Origin: Nitrospira sp.
Lineage (GTDB): Bacteria > Nitrospirota > Thermodesulfovibrionia > Thermodesulfovibrionales > Dissulfurispiraceae
Length of the DNA stretch: 64,000 nucleotides
Assembly (NCBI GenBank): GCA_002634385.1
Contig: NSJL01000016.1
Span: forward strand, 1-64,000
Direction of reading: 5' to 3'
The stretch's first letter is position 1; each line of letters opens with the position of its first letter. Shown here one piece after another: positions 41,468-50,566 of the stretch. A program made the translations under genes and the position numbers. Under the pieces are notes generated by a model. It was not told where the DNA came from and ran no database searches. It saw nothing but the letters and a program-made list of their open reading frames with translations.

Positions 41468-41998
41468 TCAATTGATACTCTCCACCGCCTCCAGCAGACT
41501 CCCCCTGGCGAGGCCGGCGGAACCGGGGGAACCCCCGATCCGGATCGTCCTCAATCCCGCAGCCTTTCCCGCCAGGATATCGCTTTCCGAATCTCCGATA
41601 AGGTAGCTGTTTGCGAGATCGATGCGCATTCCCCTGCGCTCGAATTCCTCGACCGCCTTCAGGATCATGCCCGGCTCCGGCTTCCGGCACCCGCATCCTT
41701 CCTCCCTGTCGTGGGGGCAGTGGTAGATGGCGTCGATATCGCCGTTACGCTTCCGCACCTCGTCCAGCATTCTGGTATGAATCCTGTCCAGCTCCGCTGC
41801 GGAAATGATACCCCGCGCAATGCACCGCTGGTTGGTAACGATAATGATAAGGAGATCCCGTTTCTTCAGCAGCTCCAGCGCTTCGAACACCCCGGGCAGG
41901 AAAACGAACTCTTCCCATGCCTTGACATACTCTCCCTCGGGCATCTTCCGGTTCACCACCCCATCCCGGTCGAGGAAGACCGCCCTCTTCTCAGGCAC
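41468..41998 (-). CDS. gmhB: D-glycero-D-manno-heptose-1,7-bisphosphate 7-phosphatase
   Basis: 176 residues from the GTG at 41998, which has GGGAG seven bases before it and overlaps the gmhA stop; a longer ATG frame adds unlikely residues. HAD motif I is RAVFLDRDGVVN, motif II IIIVTNQRCIARG. The GmhB zinc loop is YHCPHDREEGCGCRKPEPGM, and motif IV is YLIGDSESDILAGKAAG. It removes one phosphate from heptose bisphosphate. Located directly after gmhA in the same operon. Confidence 0.9.
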   Translation of the reverse strand: MPEKRAVFLDRDGVVNRKMPEGEYVKAWEEFVFLPGVFEALELLKKRDLLIIIVTNQRCIARGIISAAELDRIHTRMLDEVRKRNGDIDAIYHCPHDREEGCGCRKPEPGMILKAVEEFERRGMRIDLANSYLIGDSESDILAGKAAGLRTIRIGGSPGSAGLARGSLLEAVESIN

Positions 41999-42575
41999 GG
42001 AACAGCTCCCGCTCCACCATCTCGCAGATAACATGTCCGATCATGATGTGCGCTTCCTGTATTCTCGGGGTATCCCGCGAGGGCACTTTGACAAGGTAGG
42101 TGCAGAGGCCGCACATCTTCCCCCCCGTCTCTCCGGTAAAGCCCACTGTTTTCATTCCCTTTCCCGTCGCTGTTTCCATCGCCCTGAGGATGTTTCCGGA
42201 GTTTCCGGACGTAGAGAGCCCGATAAGGATATCCCCCTCGCCCCCTTTCGCCCGTACCAGCCGTGCATAGATCTCATCATAGGAGTAGTCATTGGCAACG
42301 GCGGTCAGATACGAGGTATTCACATGGAGGGCCTCGGAGTAGAGGGGATCCCTGTCGAAATAAAACCTGCCCGAGAATTCCGCAGCAAGGTGCTGGGCAT
42401 CGGCCGCGCTCCCCCCGTTGCCACAGAAGAGCACCTTCCTGCCGCACCGGAAGGCATTGACGATCTCTCCCGCGATGGCACCGATGGTCCTCACGAGGTC
42501 CCGGTCCCCCAGGATCTTTTCCTTCAATGCAATATTGTCCCGGATCGCCCGGTCAATGAGAGAAATCCTTTCCAT
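41991..42575 (-). CDS. gmhA: Sedoheptulose-7-phosphate isomerase
   Basis: 194 residues from ATG 42575 (AAGGAGCCCG upstream), the same size as E. coli GmhA. SIS-fold signatures: KVLFCGNGGSAADAQHLAAE, then FSGRFYFDRDPLYSEALHVN, then ILIGLSTSGNSGNILRAMET; the C-terminal zinc/base region is RIQEAHIMIGHVICEMVE. It makes D-glycero-D-manno-heptose-7-phosphate from sedoheptulose-7-phosphate, the first committed step of the heptose route. The sedoheptulose phosphate could come from the pentose pathway or the nearby split transketolase. Confidence 0.92.
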   Translation of the reverse strand: MERISLIDRAIRDNIALKEKILGDRDLVRTIGAIAGEIVNAFRCGRKVLFCGNGGSAADAQHLAAEFSGRFYFDRDPLYSEALHVNTSYLTAVANDYSYDEIYARLVRAKGGEGDILIGLSTSGNSGNILRAMETATGKGMKTVGFTGETGGKMCGLCTYLVKVPSRDTPRIQEAHIMIGHVICEMVERELFRA

Positions 42576-42595
42576 CGGGCTCCTTTTTCCCTTTC

Positions 42596-43588
42596 CTATT
42601 TCGTGATCGTGAGGGCTGTCCAGGGACGGCGGGCCAGTTCTTCCCTCCAATAGTCCAGGATGTCCTGAAGGGTCTTTTCGAAGGGAATTTCCGGCTTCCA
42701 GCCCGTCTCGTTACTGAACTTGTCGATGCACGGGATCTGCAGCGTCACATCGGAGGGCCGCAGCAACTGGCGGTCCACCTGCACGTCGCATGGCACTTTC
42801 GCATAGGAGAGGAGGATGTTCAGCGCCTCCCCGATGGTCAGGGTACGGTTTCCCCCGATATTGTACACCTCCCCGGGCCTGCACTTGTTCACCAGCATCC
42901 AGTAGGCCCGCACGGCGTCACGCACATCGCAGAAGGTCCTGACGGACTGGAGATTGCCCACGCGGATCACCGGGTCTTTGAGTTTCAGCTCCGCCGCGGC
43001 AATCTGTTTTGCGAAAGCGGACATGGCGAAAACATCCCCCCTGCGGGGGCCGGTATGGGTGAACATCCGGGTGCGGATGGTCCTGATCCCGTAGGAGACG
43101 AAATACTGGTAGGCCACCATATCCTCACCCACCTTGCTGACCGCATAGGGCGATGCGGGCCTGAAGGGGCAGGTCTCCCGGATGGGAACATCCGCCTCGC
43201 CCACCTGCCCGTACACCTCGGAGGAGGAGCAGATATGGATGACGGGGTCGATCTCGACGATCCTGACCGCTTCCAGGAGGTTCGCCGTCCCGATGACGTT
43301 GGTCCAGAGGGTATGGATAGGGGCGTTGAAGCTGGTGAGGACATAGCTCTGCGCCGCCAGGTGGAAGATGACGTCCGGCCTGATCGCCTTGAAATGCCGG
43401 ATCAGCCCGCTCAGGTCACCCAGGTCGGTTTCCACCAGCTTTACTTTATCGTATATCTTCTCCAGGTTGTCCTTGGGGCTCCTCCACCTGCATATTCCAT
43501 ATATCTCATGACCCTCGTCAAGGCCGAGGATATACTCCGCCAGGTGGCTCCCCACAAAACCCGTTATTCCCGTTATCAGCACTTTCAT
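42596..43588 (-). CDS. GDP-mannose 4,6-dehydratase-like (probably GDP-heptose 4,6-dehydratase)
   Basis: 330 residues, extended SDR of the GMD type: KVLITGITGFVGSHLAEYIL binds NADP; IFHLAAQSYVLTSFNAPIHT and HICSSSEVYGQVGEAD follow; the catalytic SPYAVSKVGEDMVAYQY keeps Y-x3-K. MFTHTGPRRGDVFAMSAFAK is the GMD nucleotide region. GMD converts GDP-mannose to GDP-4-keto-6-deoxymannose; heptose homologues (DmhA, DdahA/MlghA type) act on GDP-heptose. The position directly before gmhA-gmhB favours a GDP-heptose substrate. It lies 20 bp before gmhA. Confidence 0.8.
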   Translation of the reverse strand: MKVLITGITGFVGSHLAEYILGLDEGHEIYGICRWRSPKDNLEKIYDKVKLVETDLGDLSGLIRHFKAIRPDVIFHLAAQSYVLTSFNAPIHTLWTNVIGTANLLEAVRIVEIDPVIHICSSSEVYGQVGEADVPIRETCPFRPASPYAVSKVGEDMVAYQYFVSYGIRTIRTRMFTHTGPRRGDVFAMSAFAKQIAAAELKLKDPVIRVGNLQSVRTFCDVRDAVRAYWMLVNKCRPGEVYNIGGNRTLTIGEALNILLSYAKVPCDVQVDRQLLRPSDVTLQIPCIDKFSNETGWKPEIPFEKTLQDILDYWREELARRPWTALTITK

Positions 43589-43685
43589 TCCTGTATCTCT
43601 CCTTCTCGCTGTCTTGTTTGCTCTGCCTGCTCCCGTCCCCGTGCACCCATCCCGGATCGCCCGGAGGCCCGGCGGAAGCTCCGCC

Positions 43686-45998
43686 TCATTGCACGCGCAC
43701 CGTCTTTTTCAGCGCCTCGTAGCTCAGGGCGTAGATGTTCTGCCTGTTCGCCTCCCGGGCGTTATAGAACTGCATGACAATGTCATCGCTCAGCTCCGGA
43801 TCGCCGGGAGAGCGCCAGGCAAGCACGACCACATTCGTCCCCTTGCCCGCCGATTTGAAATACTTCTTCATCGCCTGCGGCTCGAAGAGGGGCGAATAGG
43901 CCGGGAAGAGGAGCGGCTGGTCAAAGATGACCAGGAAGTGGTTGATATCGTGCTTCACATACGCCTCCTTCGCCTTTTCGGGGGAGCCGTAGAGGACATT
44001 TTCAAAGTCGCCGTAGGTGTTGAAGTCGTTCATCAGCGGCCTCTGGAACCTGCTCTTCGGAATCCCGTAGATGCTCGGGATGAAGTTCATCATGACTACT
44101 TTCTTGTCTTCTCCGATCCCCCTCTGCACCTTCAGTCCCAGCTTTACCCCCTCCCATCTCTTTTCATAGAGATCGGCATAGCTGAGCCCTCCGGTCACAA
44201 AACCGAGCTTGTCGGAAAGAGGCATCGCCTGAGCCTTTGAGGTGACAGTGTAGAAATTGAGCAGAGCGAAAACCGCCGCGAGGACCGCCGCAAAAAGGAG
44301 GACATGCCTCTTGAAATCCGTCGCCCCGAAAAGCGCCCGGATCGAAAAAAGGAGCACATAAATGTAGAGAGCAATCTTGAAAAAGATCAGGAAAACCGTA
44401 TACCGGTAAATGGATGACTGCTCGGTAATGCCGAGAAGAACGTAGACGACAAGCAGCATGAAGAGCACCGGCACGATAGTGCTGACGCTGCCCGCGGGCA
44501 TCAACCCCTTCCGGGAGGCGATGGACACGAGAACGGCGGTCAGGACCAGAAGTGCAAAATAAACGATAAAGGGTATCATGGACCCGTCGTGCAGGACATC
44601 GATGGCATTCCGGACGATCGTCCCGAACTGAAAGAGCCTGCCGAGGCCCACCGCACCCGCTCCCTCGCCGCTCAGGGTGTTCATCTGTATCTGCATGAGA
44701 AAAGCATTGGGGCTGATCCAGTCCCGCATGATCGATTCGATCTTGTATTTGAAAAACAGCGGGAGCGGCGTCGCTTCCGCCATCCCCGAAGTGAACAGGT
44801 TGAAGGCGAGCAGTGCAACAAAAATCCCCAGCGAGCCCGCCGTGACAAGAAAGGAGGTACGGAGCAGGGGAGTTTTCCTGGCCAGGAAAAACAACAATGA
44901 TTGGAGGAGAAGATACGGCAGGAGAAACGCATAGGAAACAGGAGACATGACGAGGGCAGCCCCGGTCACGAGGAGAAGAAGGACCGCCCACGGTCGCACC
45001 AGGGAATCGGGCAGGGAGACCGCCAGCGCCGTAAGGTAGGCAGTAAAAATGATGAAGGAGCCGATCATTATATGGATCTTCTGAAATTCCGCAACGATCA
45101 CGCCCGATTCGTTCAGGATGATGCTCGACGAGAAAAAGAGGAGGAGAGAGAGCAGGACCCAGAGGGGCTCATTGCCCGCTATTTTCCGTACGAGAGCATA
45201 GAGCGTCGCCGCGGAGAGGAGCAGGAAGAGAAAAGAGACAAGCTGGATCGACTGAATATCCGTCAGCAGACCGGCCAGGAAGAACAGTCCCACGCCCTTT
45301 GAATAATAGTAATGGGGAAAGTACTTGTTCATCCCGATGCCATGGTTGTTGAGAACTTCCTGGTAATAGGGGAGGTAATGACCGATAGTATCATTGGTCA
45401 GCAGGTCCGGCATCAGCCCTTTTGAGAGGAACAGATAGGAAATCTGTACAATAATAGCAAAAACCAGGAAGGCCGTTATCGTCCCCTGCAGCGTCCCCTT
45501 CTCCTGGAAATAGTCGCGGAAAAGCAGGTTGAAAAACCCGGGCAGCGCCCGGGCCGTCTCTCTCAGGTCCGGGTAGGACAAGAAGACGATCGGGGCGGTG
45601 AGCAACACTGCCGTCGCCGTATAATAGGCCTTGAGGAGTCCGAGAAGGAACATCACAAGAGTAAGGAGGGACGCCCCCGCGAAAGAGGAGACGAGAAACG
45701 TGTTAAGCCCGTCCAGGCGGAAGTCCTCCCTGCCTTTCATAACGAAGGCAAACAGGGGCTTCCCGGCTGAATACGTGATCCAGGCGAAAAAGAGAAGGAA
45801 TGCGACCCGGAAGAGGTGATAGAGGGGATAGACGCTCCCTGCCTCGGCAAAATACCTGTTCCAGACATCCACCTTTTGAAACCAGAGGACAAGCAGTACG
45901 TAAACGGCAGAAAAGACGGTCCGTCCCACGATAAAACTTTCCTGAGTTTCCTTTTGTACTACCGTATTTTGAAGAGCTTTCTCTGCCTTTTTCGCCAT
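43686..45998 (-). CDS. Large polytopic membrane protein, GT-C-like
   Basis: 770 residues from ATG 45998, which has AGGTGA just upstream; a TTG seven codons earlier is less likely. More than ten hydrophobic segments, with a soluble region LLTNDTIGHYLPYYQEVLNN after the fourth or fifth that looks like the first acidic loop of GT-C enzymes. A C-terminal soluble part (about 620-770) contains VVMMNFIPSIYGIPKSRFQR. I do not recognise a named family. A polyprenyl-sugar-dependent transferase or a polymerase role would fit the locus, but no defining motif is certain. Located 17 bp after the aminotransferase gene. Confidence 0.6.
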   Translation of the reverse strand: MAKKAEKALQNTVVQKETQESFIVGRTVFSAVYVLLVLWFQKVDVWNRYFAEAGSVYPLYHLFRVAFLLFFAWITYSAGKPLFAFVMKGREDFRLDGLNTFLVSSFAGASLLTLVMFLLGLLKAYYTATAVLLTAPIVFLSYPDLRETARALPGFFNLLFRDYFQEKGTLQGTITAFLVFAIIVQISYLFLSKGLMPDLLTNDTIGHYLPYYQEVLNNHGIGMNKYFPHYYYSKGVGLFFLAGLLTDIQSIQLVSFLFLLLSAATLYALVRKIAGNEPLWVLLSLLLFFSSSIILNESGVIVAEFQKIHIMIGSFIIFTAYLTALAVSLPDSLVRPWAVLLLLVTGAALVMSPVSYAFLLPYLLLQSLLFFLARKTPLLRTSFLVTAGSLGIFVALLAFNLFTSGMAEATPLPLFFKYKIESIMRDWISPNAFLMQIQMNTLSGEGAGAVGLGRLFQFGTIVRNAIDVLHDGSMIPFIVYFALLVLTAVLVSIASRKGLMPAGSVSTIVPVLFMLLVVYVLLGITEQSSIYRYTVFLIFFKIALYIYVLLFSIRALFGATDFKRHVLLFAAVLAAVFALLNFYTVTSKAQAMPLSDKLGFVTGGLSYADLYEKRWEGVKLGLKVQRGIGEDKKVVMMNFIPSIYGIPKSRFQRPLMNDFNTYGDFENVLYGSPEKAKEAYVKHDINHFLVIFDQPLLFPAYSPLFEPQAMKKYFKSAGKGTNVVVLAWRSPGDPELSDDIVMQFYNAREANRQNIYALSYEALKKTVRVQ

Positions 45999-46015
45999 CC
46001 CCTCACCTTTTCCCT

Positions 46016-47155
46016 TCAAGAAGTTACCGCTTCCATAACCGCCCTGATGACATACTCCGCCTCTTCATCCCGCAGGAGCGGGTACAGGGGCAACGAGATC
46101 GTTTCTCCCCCGATCTTCTCCGCGATGGGGAAGTCGCCCTCCTTATATCCGAAATATTTCCGGTAATATTCAAGGAGGTGAATCGGGCGGTAATTCACCG
46201 CCACCCCGACTCCGCTTTCCTGCAGCTCCAGGAGCACGGAATCCCGTTCTTTCCCCGCCACCTGGCCTGCTACCCGGATAGTAAAGAGATGACAGGCATG
46301 CCGCGAGCCGGGGACCGTCCCGGTAAGGGTGATACCTTTCACCGGAGAAAGGGCGTCCTCATATCTGCGGTAAAGGGCGTCCCTCCTTTCCCACAGCTCA
46401 TCGATCCTTTTGAGCTGTCCCACCAGGAGTGCGGCCTGTATGTTATCCATATTGTATTTCCACCCGAGCACCGGCATATCCCAGTGACGGTACTTTTTTG
46501 TGTACCTGTCCGCAGCGGATTTGTCGATACCGTGGAGCCGGAGCATGCGCAGGAGCTCATCCTTGCCGGTGTCGTGCACCGTGATCGCGCCCCCCTCTCC
46601 CGAAGTGATATTCTTGGTAGCGTAAAAGCTGAAGCAGGCCGCGTCGCCGAGCCGGCCGACTTTGATCCCGTCGCGGACCCCCTCGATGCAATGGGCGGCA
46701 TCCTCGATAACAACAAGGTTGTACTTATCCGCAATCCGCCGGATTTCTTTCATATCGCACATCTGCCCGTAGAGATGGACGGGCATGATCGCCTTCGTCC
46801 TTTCGGTGACAGCCGGCTCTATAAGGGCGGCGTCGATATTCCCGGTAGTCTCTTCCACATCCACGAACACGGGACGGGCACCGGCATGGAGAATGGAATT
46901 CGCGGTGGCACAGAAACTGAGGGGGGTGGTAATCACCTCATCGCCCGGGCCGATCCCCCATGCAAGAAGGCAGAGATGGAGGGCGGCAGTGCAGCTGGTT
47001 ACGCCTATCGCGTAGGGGACATCCAGGTAAGCGGCCAGACCGCTTTCGAGCTCTCCGACAACGGATCCCGTGGTGAGAAAAATGGAATGCAGGACCTCAA
47101 CCGTTCTGTCAATATCTTCCTTGCCGATGTTGTGCCTGAAAAATTCGATCTTCAA
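46016..47155 (-). CDS. DegT/DnrJ/EryC1/StrS sugar aminotransferase
   Basis: 379 residues, first gene after the TTGACA promoter. It starts at TTG 47155 with GGGAG eight bases upstream. Family marks: TSCTAALHLCLLAWGIGPGD, ITTPLSFCATANSILHAGAR, VIEDAAHCIEGV, and the PLP lysine in FSFYATKNITSGEGGAITVH. NMDNIQAALLVGQLKRIDEL and a C-terminal RPIHLLEYYRKYFG follow. It transfers an amino group from glutamate to a keto-sugar. Amino-sugar formation would supply the substrate for the GNAT or amidotransferase later in the locus. Confidence 0.85.
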   Translation of the reverse strand: MKIEFFRHNIGKEDIDRTVEVLHSIFLTTGSVVGELESGLAAYLDVPYAIGVTSCTAALHLCLLAWGIGPGDEVITTPLSFCATANSILHAGARPVFVDVEETTGNIDAALIEPAVTERTKAIMPVHLYGQMCDMKEIRRIADKYNLVVIEDAAHCIEGVRDGIKVGRLGDAACFSFYATKNITSGEGGAITVHDTGKDELLRMLRLHGIDKSAADRYTKKYRHWDMPVLGWKYNMDNIQAALLVGQLKRIDELWERRDALYRRYEDALSPVKGITLTGTVPGSRHACHLFTIRVAGQVAGKERDSVLLELQESGVGVAVNYRPIHLLEYYRKYFGYKEGDFPIAEKIGGETISLPLYPLLRDEEAEYVIRAVMEAVTS

Positions 47156-47213
47156 CGATACCCGCTCCCGTTTCTGAATCCTTTACCGTTTCCCAACGGA
47201 AAAGGAATTTAAT

Positions 47214-47242
47214 AGGCTACCTAAAGCAGCCCCAATTGTCAA
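47214..47242 (-). promoter_or_regulatory. Promoter of the glycan operon
   Basis: Minus strand: TTGACA (47237-47242), 17-base spacer, TAGCCT (47214-47219), with a leader of about 50 bases before TTG 47155. It is the only clear promoter I see upstream of the long run of coupled genes that follows. The rest of the 344-base divergent region (47243-47499) holds no gene; no convincing plus-strand promoter is seen for the exported protein at 47500. Confidence 0.5.
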
Positions 47243-47499
47243 GACAGCACACCCGGTACGTCATCGAAAGGATTACCCGCCGGAATACAACGCGCACCGC
47301 AGAGGTTGAGAGGGTAACAAACGCCCTATATATTAAGCGGTGGTCTCTCCGTCTGTCAATATTTTGAACCGGGCTCAGTTGCTTTTCTTTTCTGTCCTGT
47401 GGTACATAATATTACTCCGGCAGATACATACCACGAAGCTCGTCTGTCATTCCGGCTTGTGTTGCCGGGTTACTATTAAAAGCAACAAGGAGCGCAATC

Positions 47500-48009
47500 A
47501 TGATACTAAGGACATATAGAAATGCAACAACCCTCGTCCTCCTCGCCTTTCTGTTTTTCATCGCGTCGGCAATGCCGGCTTCCGGTGCCCAGGCCAAAGC
47601 TCCGGAAGAAAACTCCAAATGGCGCTACCTCGGGAAAACAGACGAAAACCAGATGCACCTCTTCTATGATCCTCAAAGCGTGAAACAGACATCCAAGGGT
47701 TTCGCACAGTGTCTTGTGAAAAAGGAGCTGACTCCGGAAGGCGTCAAGGAATTCAGGAAAAAATACGATGCAATGGTGCAAAAGGCCGAACGCGAATCCG
47801 GAGGGAAAGTGGAAGACAGCGAAACTCTTTTCAAAATGCTTGTTCGGAGTGAAACAAAAGTGTATACCTATAAGATGAACTGCAGAGAGAACACCTACAC
47901 GATCGGCAGTGAAGCCGGGGTTTTCAACACCCTTCTCCTGATGTATCCGGTGCGTGAAGGCAGCACCGAAGAACAGCTGAAGCAGAAGGTATGCTCCACC
48001 ATCCAATAA
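47500..48009 (+). CDS. Exported small protein, surface-adhesin-E-like
   Basis: 169 residues with a signal peptide (ATTLVLLAFLFFIASAMPAS, cleavage near SGA-QA) and AAGGAGCGCAATC before the ATG. The mature part begins with KWRYLGKTDENQMHLFYDPQ and SVKQTSKGFAQCLVKKEL, the pattern of small periplasmic proteins annotated as surface-adhesin protein E-like (W-x-Y-x-D ... YD-x-x-S). Two Cys in the C-terminal half (KMNCREN, KVCSTIQ) could form a disulfide. Function unknown. First of two plus-strand genes, divergent from the glycan operon. Confidence 0.6.
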   Translation: MILRTYRNATTLVLLAFLFFIASAMPASGAQAKAPEENSKWRYLGKTDENQMHLFYDPQSVKQTSKGFAQCLVKKELTPEGVKEFRKKYDAMVQKAERESGGKVEDSETLFKMLVRSETKVYTYKMNCRENTYTIGSEAGVFNTLLLMYPVREGSTEEQLKQKVCSTIQ

Positions 48010-48096
48010 TTGGAGGGAAAGGACAACCGCTTTCCCCGGAAACGAACGGGAACGCCCGTTTGCAAATTTAACACTTTATCCTTTAGAATACCCCTT

Positions 48097-49992
48097 ATGT
48101 CAAAAAAGAGCACCCTTCACCAAAGCACTATTTCCGATACTACCCAAAATGAGTCAGCACCGGCTGCGGAACATCCCGGCATAGCGGAATGGATCGGCTC
48201 GATCGCCGAAAAGATCTCAGGCGCCAGGGCGGTGACACTTATTGCCCTTATCGTAATGGCTATTACCGTTTTCGGCTATTTTCCCACCCGTTCCGACGAT
48301 TACGATATCTGGTGGCATTTAGCCCTCGGCAAGCATTATGTGCAGAACCACACCATGCAGGTGGACCATTCTCTCTTCTCCTGGACCCCGGCCGATCCGG
48401 GATGGATATACAATACCTGGCTCGGCAGCACGCTGCTGTATCTTTTTTACCAGGCCGGCTCCAGTTTCGGTCTGTGGCTGATCCAGTGGCTCCTTCTCAC
48501 CGGAGTTTTCGTGCTTTTGTACCTTTATCTGCGCGTCATCAAAGACAGCTTCGACATCAACTATATCCTCGCTTTCCTGATGCTCGCCGTTGCGCTCAAC
48601 CTGACAGCCATTTATATCAAGCCGGAGTTGTTCACCACTTTCCTCTTCACCCTGACCGTTTTCCTGTATTTTTACTGTAAAGCAACAGGGAAGAACCTCT
48701 TTTATCTCTACCCGTTTCTTTTCGTTCTGTGGTGCAACATCCACGGAGGCTTCCTGGCTGGCCTTCTCTTTATCAGCATTCTTCTGGCTGGCGAAGCGGT
48801 CAACTTTTTCCTTTTGAAAAACAGCTCCCTTCCGCGGAAGTCGTTCCTGACACTGGCAGCGGCAGTACCGCTCTCCTATCTTGCGGTTCTGATCAACCCC
48901 TACGGGATCGAGTACCACATAAGCGTCCTGAAGGGCATGTTCAATCCCGAGTATATGGGATTCGCGAAGAAGGTTTTCGCTTATATAAGCATGTGGAAGT
49001 ACCTCCTTCCCACCCCTGATTACGCGTTCCGTTTTCTCAATACCGCGTGGGTTCTGCTCATTTTTGCCGTCCTTTTTTCCATCCTCTTCATCCTGTCGGT
49101 CGCGCGAAAACGCTCCCTCGACGCCGCCCTTATCGCGGTGAACCTCGTTTTCTTCTTTTTCAGCATGGACAGCGCCCGTTACACGATATTCTTTCCCATC
49201 GTAACCCTTTTTTCTATCTTCTACCTTTTTAAGGATGCGGATCTGTATGCCTTCAGAAAGAAGCTCACTCCTCTTTCCATCGCTTTTTTTGCCGTTTTCG
49301 TCGTCTATATAAACTATCTGACGGTAGTCTACCTGGATAACTGGAGCTGGTTCGGAAAAGGCCTGCAGGAGGGGGTTCCCGTCAAGGAGGTACAGTTCCT
49401 CAAGAAGCACAAGATACAGGGTCCCCTCTTCAACGACTACCTGATAGGCGGCTATATGATCTGGTCCACCTACCCCGAATATAAGGTTTTTATCGATCCC
49501 CGGTACGGGCCCTATTGGAAGCAGGTAGGGCCTGACTATTTCAATTTCACCTCGAAGATCACCCCGGAAACTATAAAGGCATTTAACGGGAAATATCCCT
49601 TTAAAGCGGCACTCATCCATATGAGGGACTCCCACGTGATCTTCTCCATGGCGAGTACCGGGGACTGGCGTCTTCTCTATTTCGATAAAGTTGCTGTTTT
49701 AATGGTCCACAAATCACTTATCCCAACTCTCAGCGCCGAGGCCCTTTCCACTGACCTGACCCCCCAGCGCTTCAAGGACGTGAACAACCCGACAACATTG
49801 AGAGACCTGTTTAATTTTTACAATGCAGTCGGTCCCCAGTTCGGGCGTCAGATCCACGATATCTTCAAAAAGAATGTCTACGATTTTTACAAATTCAAGG
49901 AACAATCTCTGCACGTCATGGAGCAGAATATACGCTTAAAAGAACAAGAGATACTGCAACTGCAGCAACAGAAGAACGTCCGAACCCGGTAG
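48097..49992 (+). CDS. Polytopic membrane protein with C-terminal soluble tail
   Basis: 631 residues from ATG 48097. A TTG at 48010 would extend the N-terminus by 29 residues but they look untranslated. About eleven hydrophobic segments. The loop after the first reads DDYDIWWHLALGKHYVQNHT then DHSLFSWTPADPGWIYNTWL; this D-x-WWHL pattern is common in uncharacterised GT-C-like membrane proteins. A soluble region (about 430-560) contains FNDYLIGGYMIWSTYPEYKV, and a coiled-coil tail ends the protein. Visibly richer in A+T than the minus-strand genes. Role unknown. Confidence 0.6.
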   Translation: MSKKSTLHQSTISDTTQNESAPAAEHPGIAEWIGSIAEKISGARAVTLIALIVMAITVFGYFPTRSDDYDIWWHLALGKHYVQNHTMQVDHSLFSWTPADPGWIYNTWLGSTLLYLFYQAGSSFGLWLIQWLLLTGVFVLLYLYLRVIKDSFDINYILAFLMLAVALNLTAIYIKPELFTTFLFTLTVFLYFYCKATGKNLFYLYPFLFVLWCNIHGGFLAGLLFISILLAGEAVNFFLLKNSSLPRKSFLTLAAAVPLSYLAVLINPYGIEYHISVLKGMFNPEYMGFAKKVFAYISMWKYLLPTPDYAFRFLNTAWVLLIFAVLFSILFILSVARKRSLDAALIAVNLVFFFFSMDSARYTIFFPIVTLFSIFYLFKDADLYAFRKKLTPLSIAFFAVFVVYINYLTVVYLDNWSWFGKGLQEGVPVKEVQFLKKHKIQGPLFNDYLIGGYMIWSTYPEYKVFIDPRYGPYWKQVGPDYFNFTSKITPETIKAFNGKYPFKAALIHMRDSHVIFSMASTGDWRLLYFDKVAVLMVHKSLIPTLSAEALSTDLTPQRFKDVNNPTTLRDLFNFYNAVGPQFGRQIHDIFKKNVYDFYKFKEQSLHVMEQNIRLKEQEILQLQQQKNVRTR

Positions 49993-50051
49993 TCAGTTGT
50001 ATTCTCCTTCTTTTTAACCCCTCATGTAGAAACCTGAACTTGACCTATCAG

Positions 50052-50073
50052 TCATTGCTTGAAGAAGCAATGA
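50052..50073. terminator. Hairpin between convergent genes
   Basis: TCATTGCTT-GAAG-AAGCAATGA forms a nine-base-pair stem with a four-base loop, between the plus-strand membrane-protein gene and the minus-strand PIN gene. There is no clear T-run on either side, so it may be a weak bidirectional terminator or part of the ATTGC repeat family. Confidence 0.4.
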
Positions 50074-50092
50074 TCTCTCACCGCGAAACCCG

Positions 50093-50566
50093 CTACGCTT
50101 TCTTCAGCGTAAGATCCTTGAAGTGTGTCGTATAGATTCCCCGGTCCCGTGATACGAGCAAATCGGCATGACTCAGCGCATGAGCACCGATGATAAAATC
50201 GCTCAAAACTCTTTGGCGGGCAGAGAGGGCGGAGCCGCACTGCGGGCATGAGGGCTCGGATTTCTTGCCACAGCCCGGGCATACCATCCCTTTCCCTCGG
50301 GTCCTGGCGTAGTGTGCCCAGCGCTCTCCGGCAAGGCTCAGTGCCCGCACACTGGAGGAGACCAGGGTAATGCCTGTCTCCGCTAAAAACATATCAAGCT
50401 CACTCACGGAGGGGAACTGAGAGGCAAGCTCTGCATAGACGATTTCACAGATGATGAGTCGCCCTCCTTGTAGCCCCTCCTCAAGCAGGTGCTTTGAGCT
50501 TTCCATATGCGCCTCATCGGGGATGAGGATATCGAGAAGGATAGTGGTATCAACAGCGGTGACCAC
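50093..50566 (-). CDS. PIN-domain toxin with inserted zinc ribbon
   Basis: 157 residues from a GTG that shares its G with the antitoxin stop (TAGTG). PIN acidic residues: AVDTTILLDILIPDE, EIVYAELASQFPS, LSDFIIGAHALSHADLLVSR then DRGIYTTHF. Between the second and third conserved regions sits CPGCGKKSEPSCPQCG, a four-cysteine zinc ribbon, in a spot where ordinary VapC proteins have a short loop. VapC enzymes cleave RNA; the ribbon may bind RNA or stabilise the fold. Paired with the AbrB-type antitoxin just upstream. Confidence 0.85.
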   Translation of the reverse strand: MVTAVDTTILLDILIPDEAHMESSKHLLEEGLQGGRLIICEIVYAELASQFPSVSELDMFLAETGITLVSSSVRALSLAGERWAHYARTRGKGMVCPGCGKKSEPSCPQCGSALSARQRVLSDFIIGAHALSHADLLVSRDRGIYTTHFKDLTLKKA

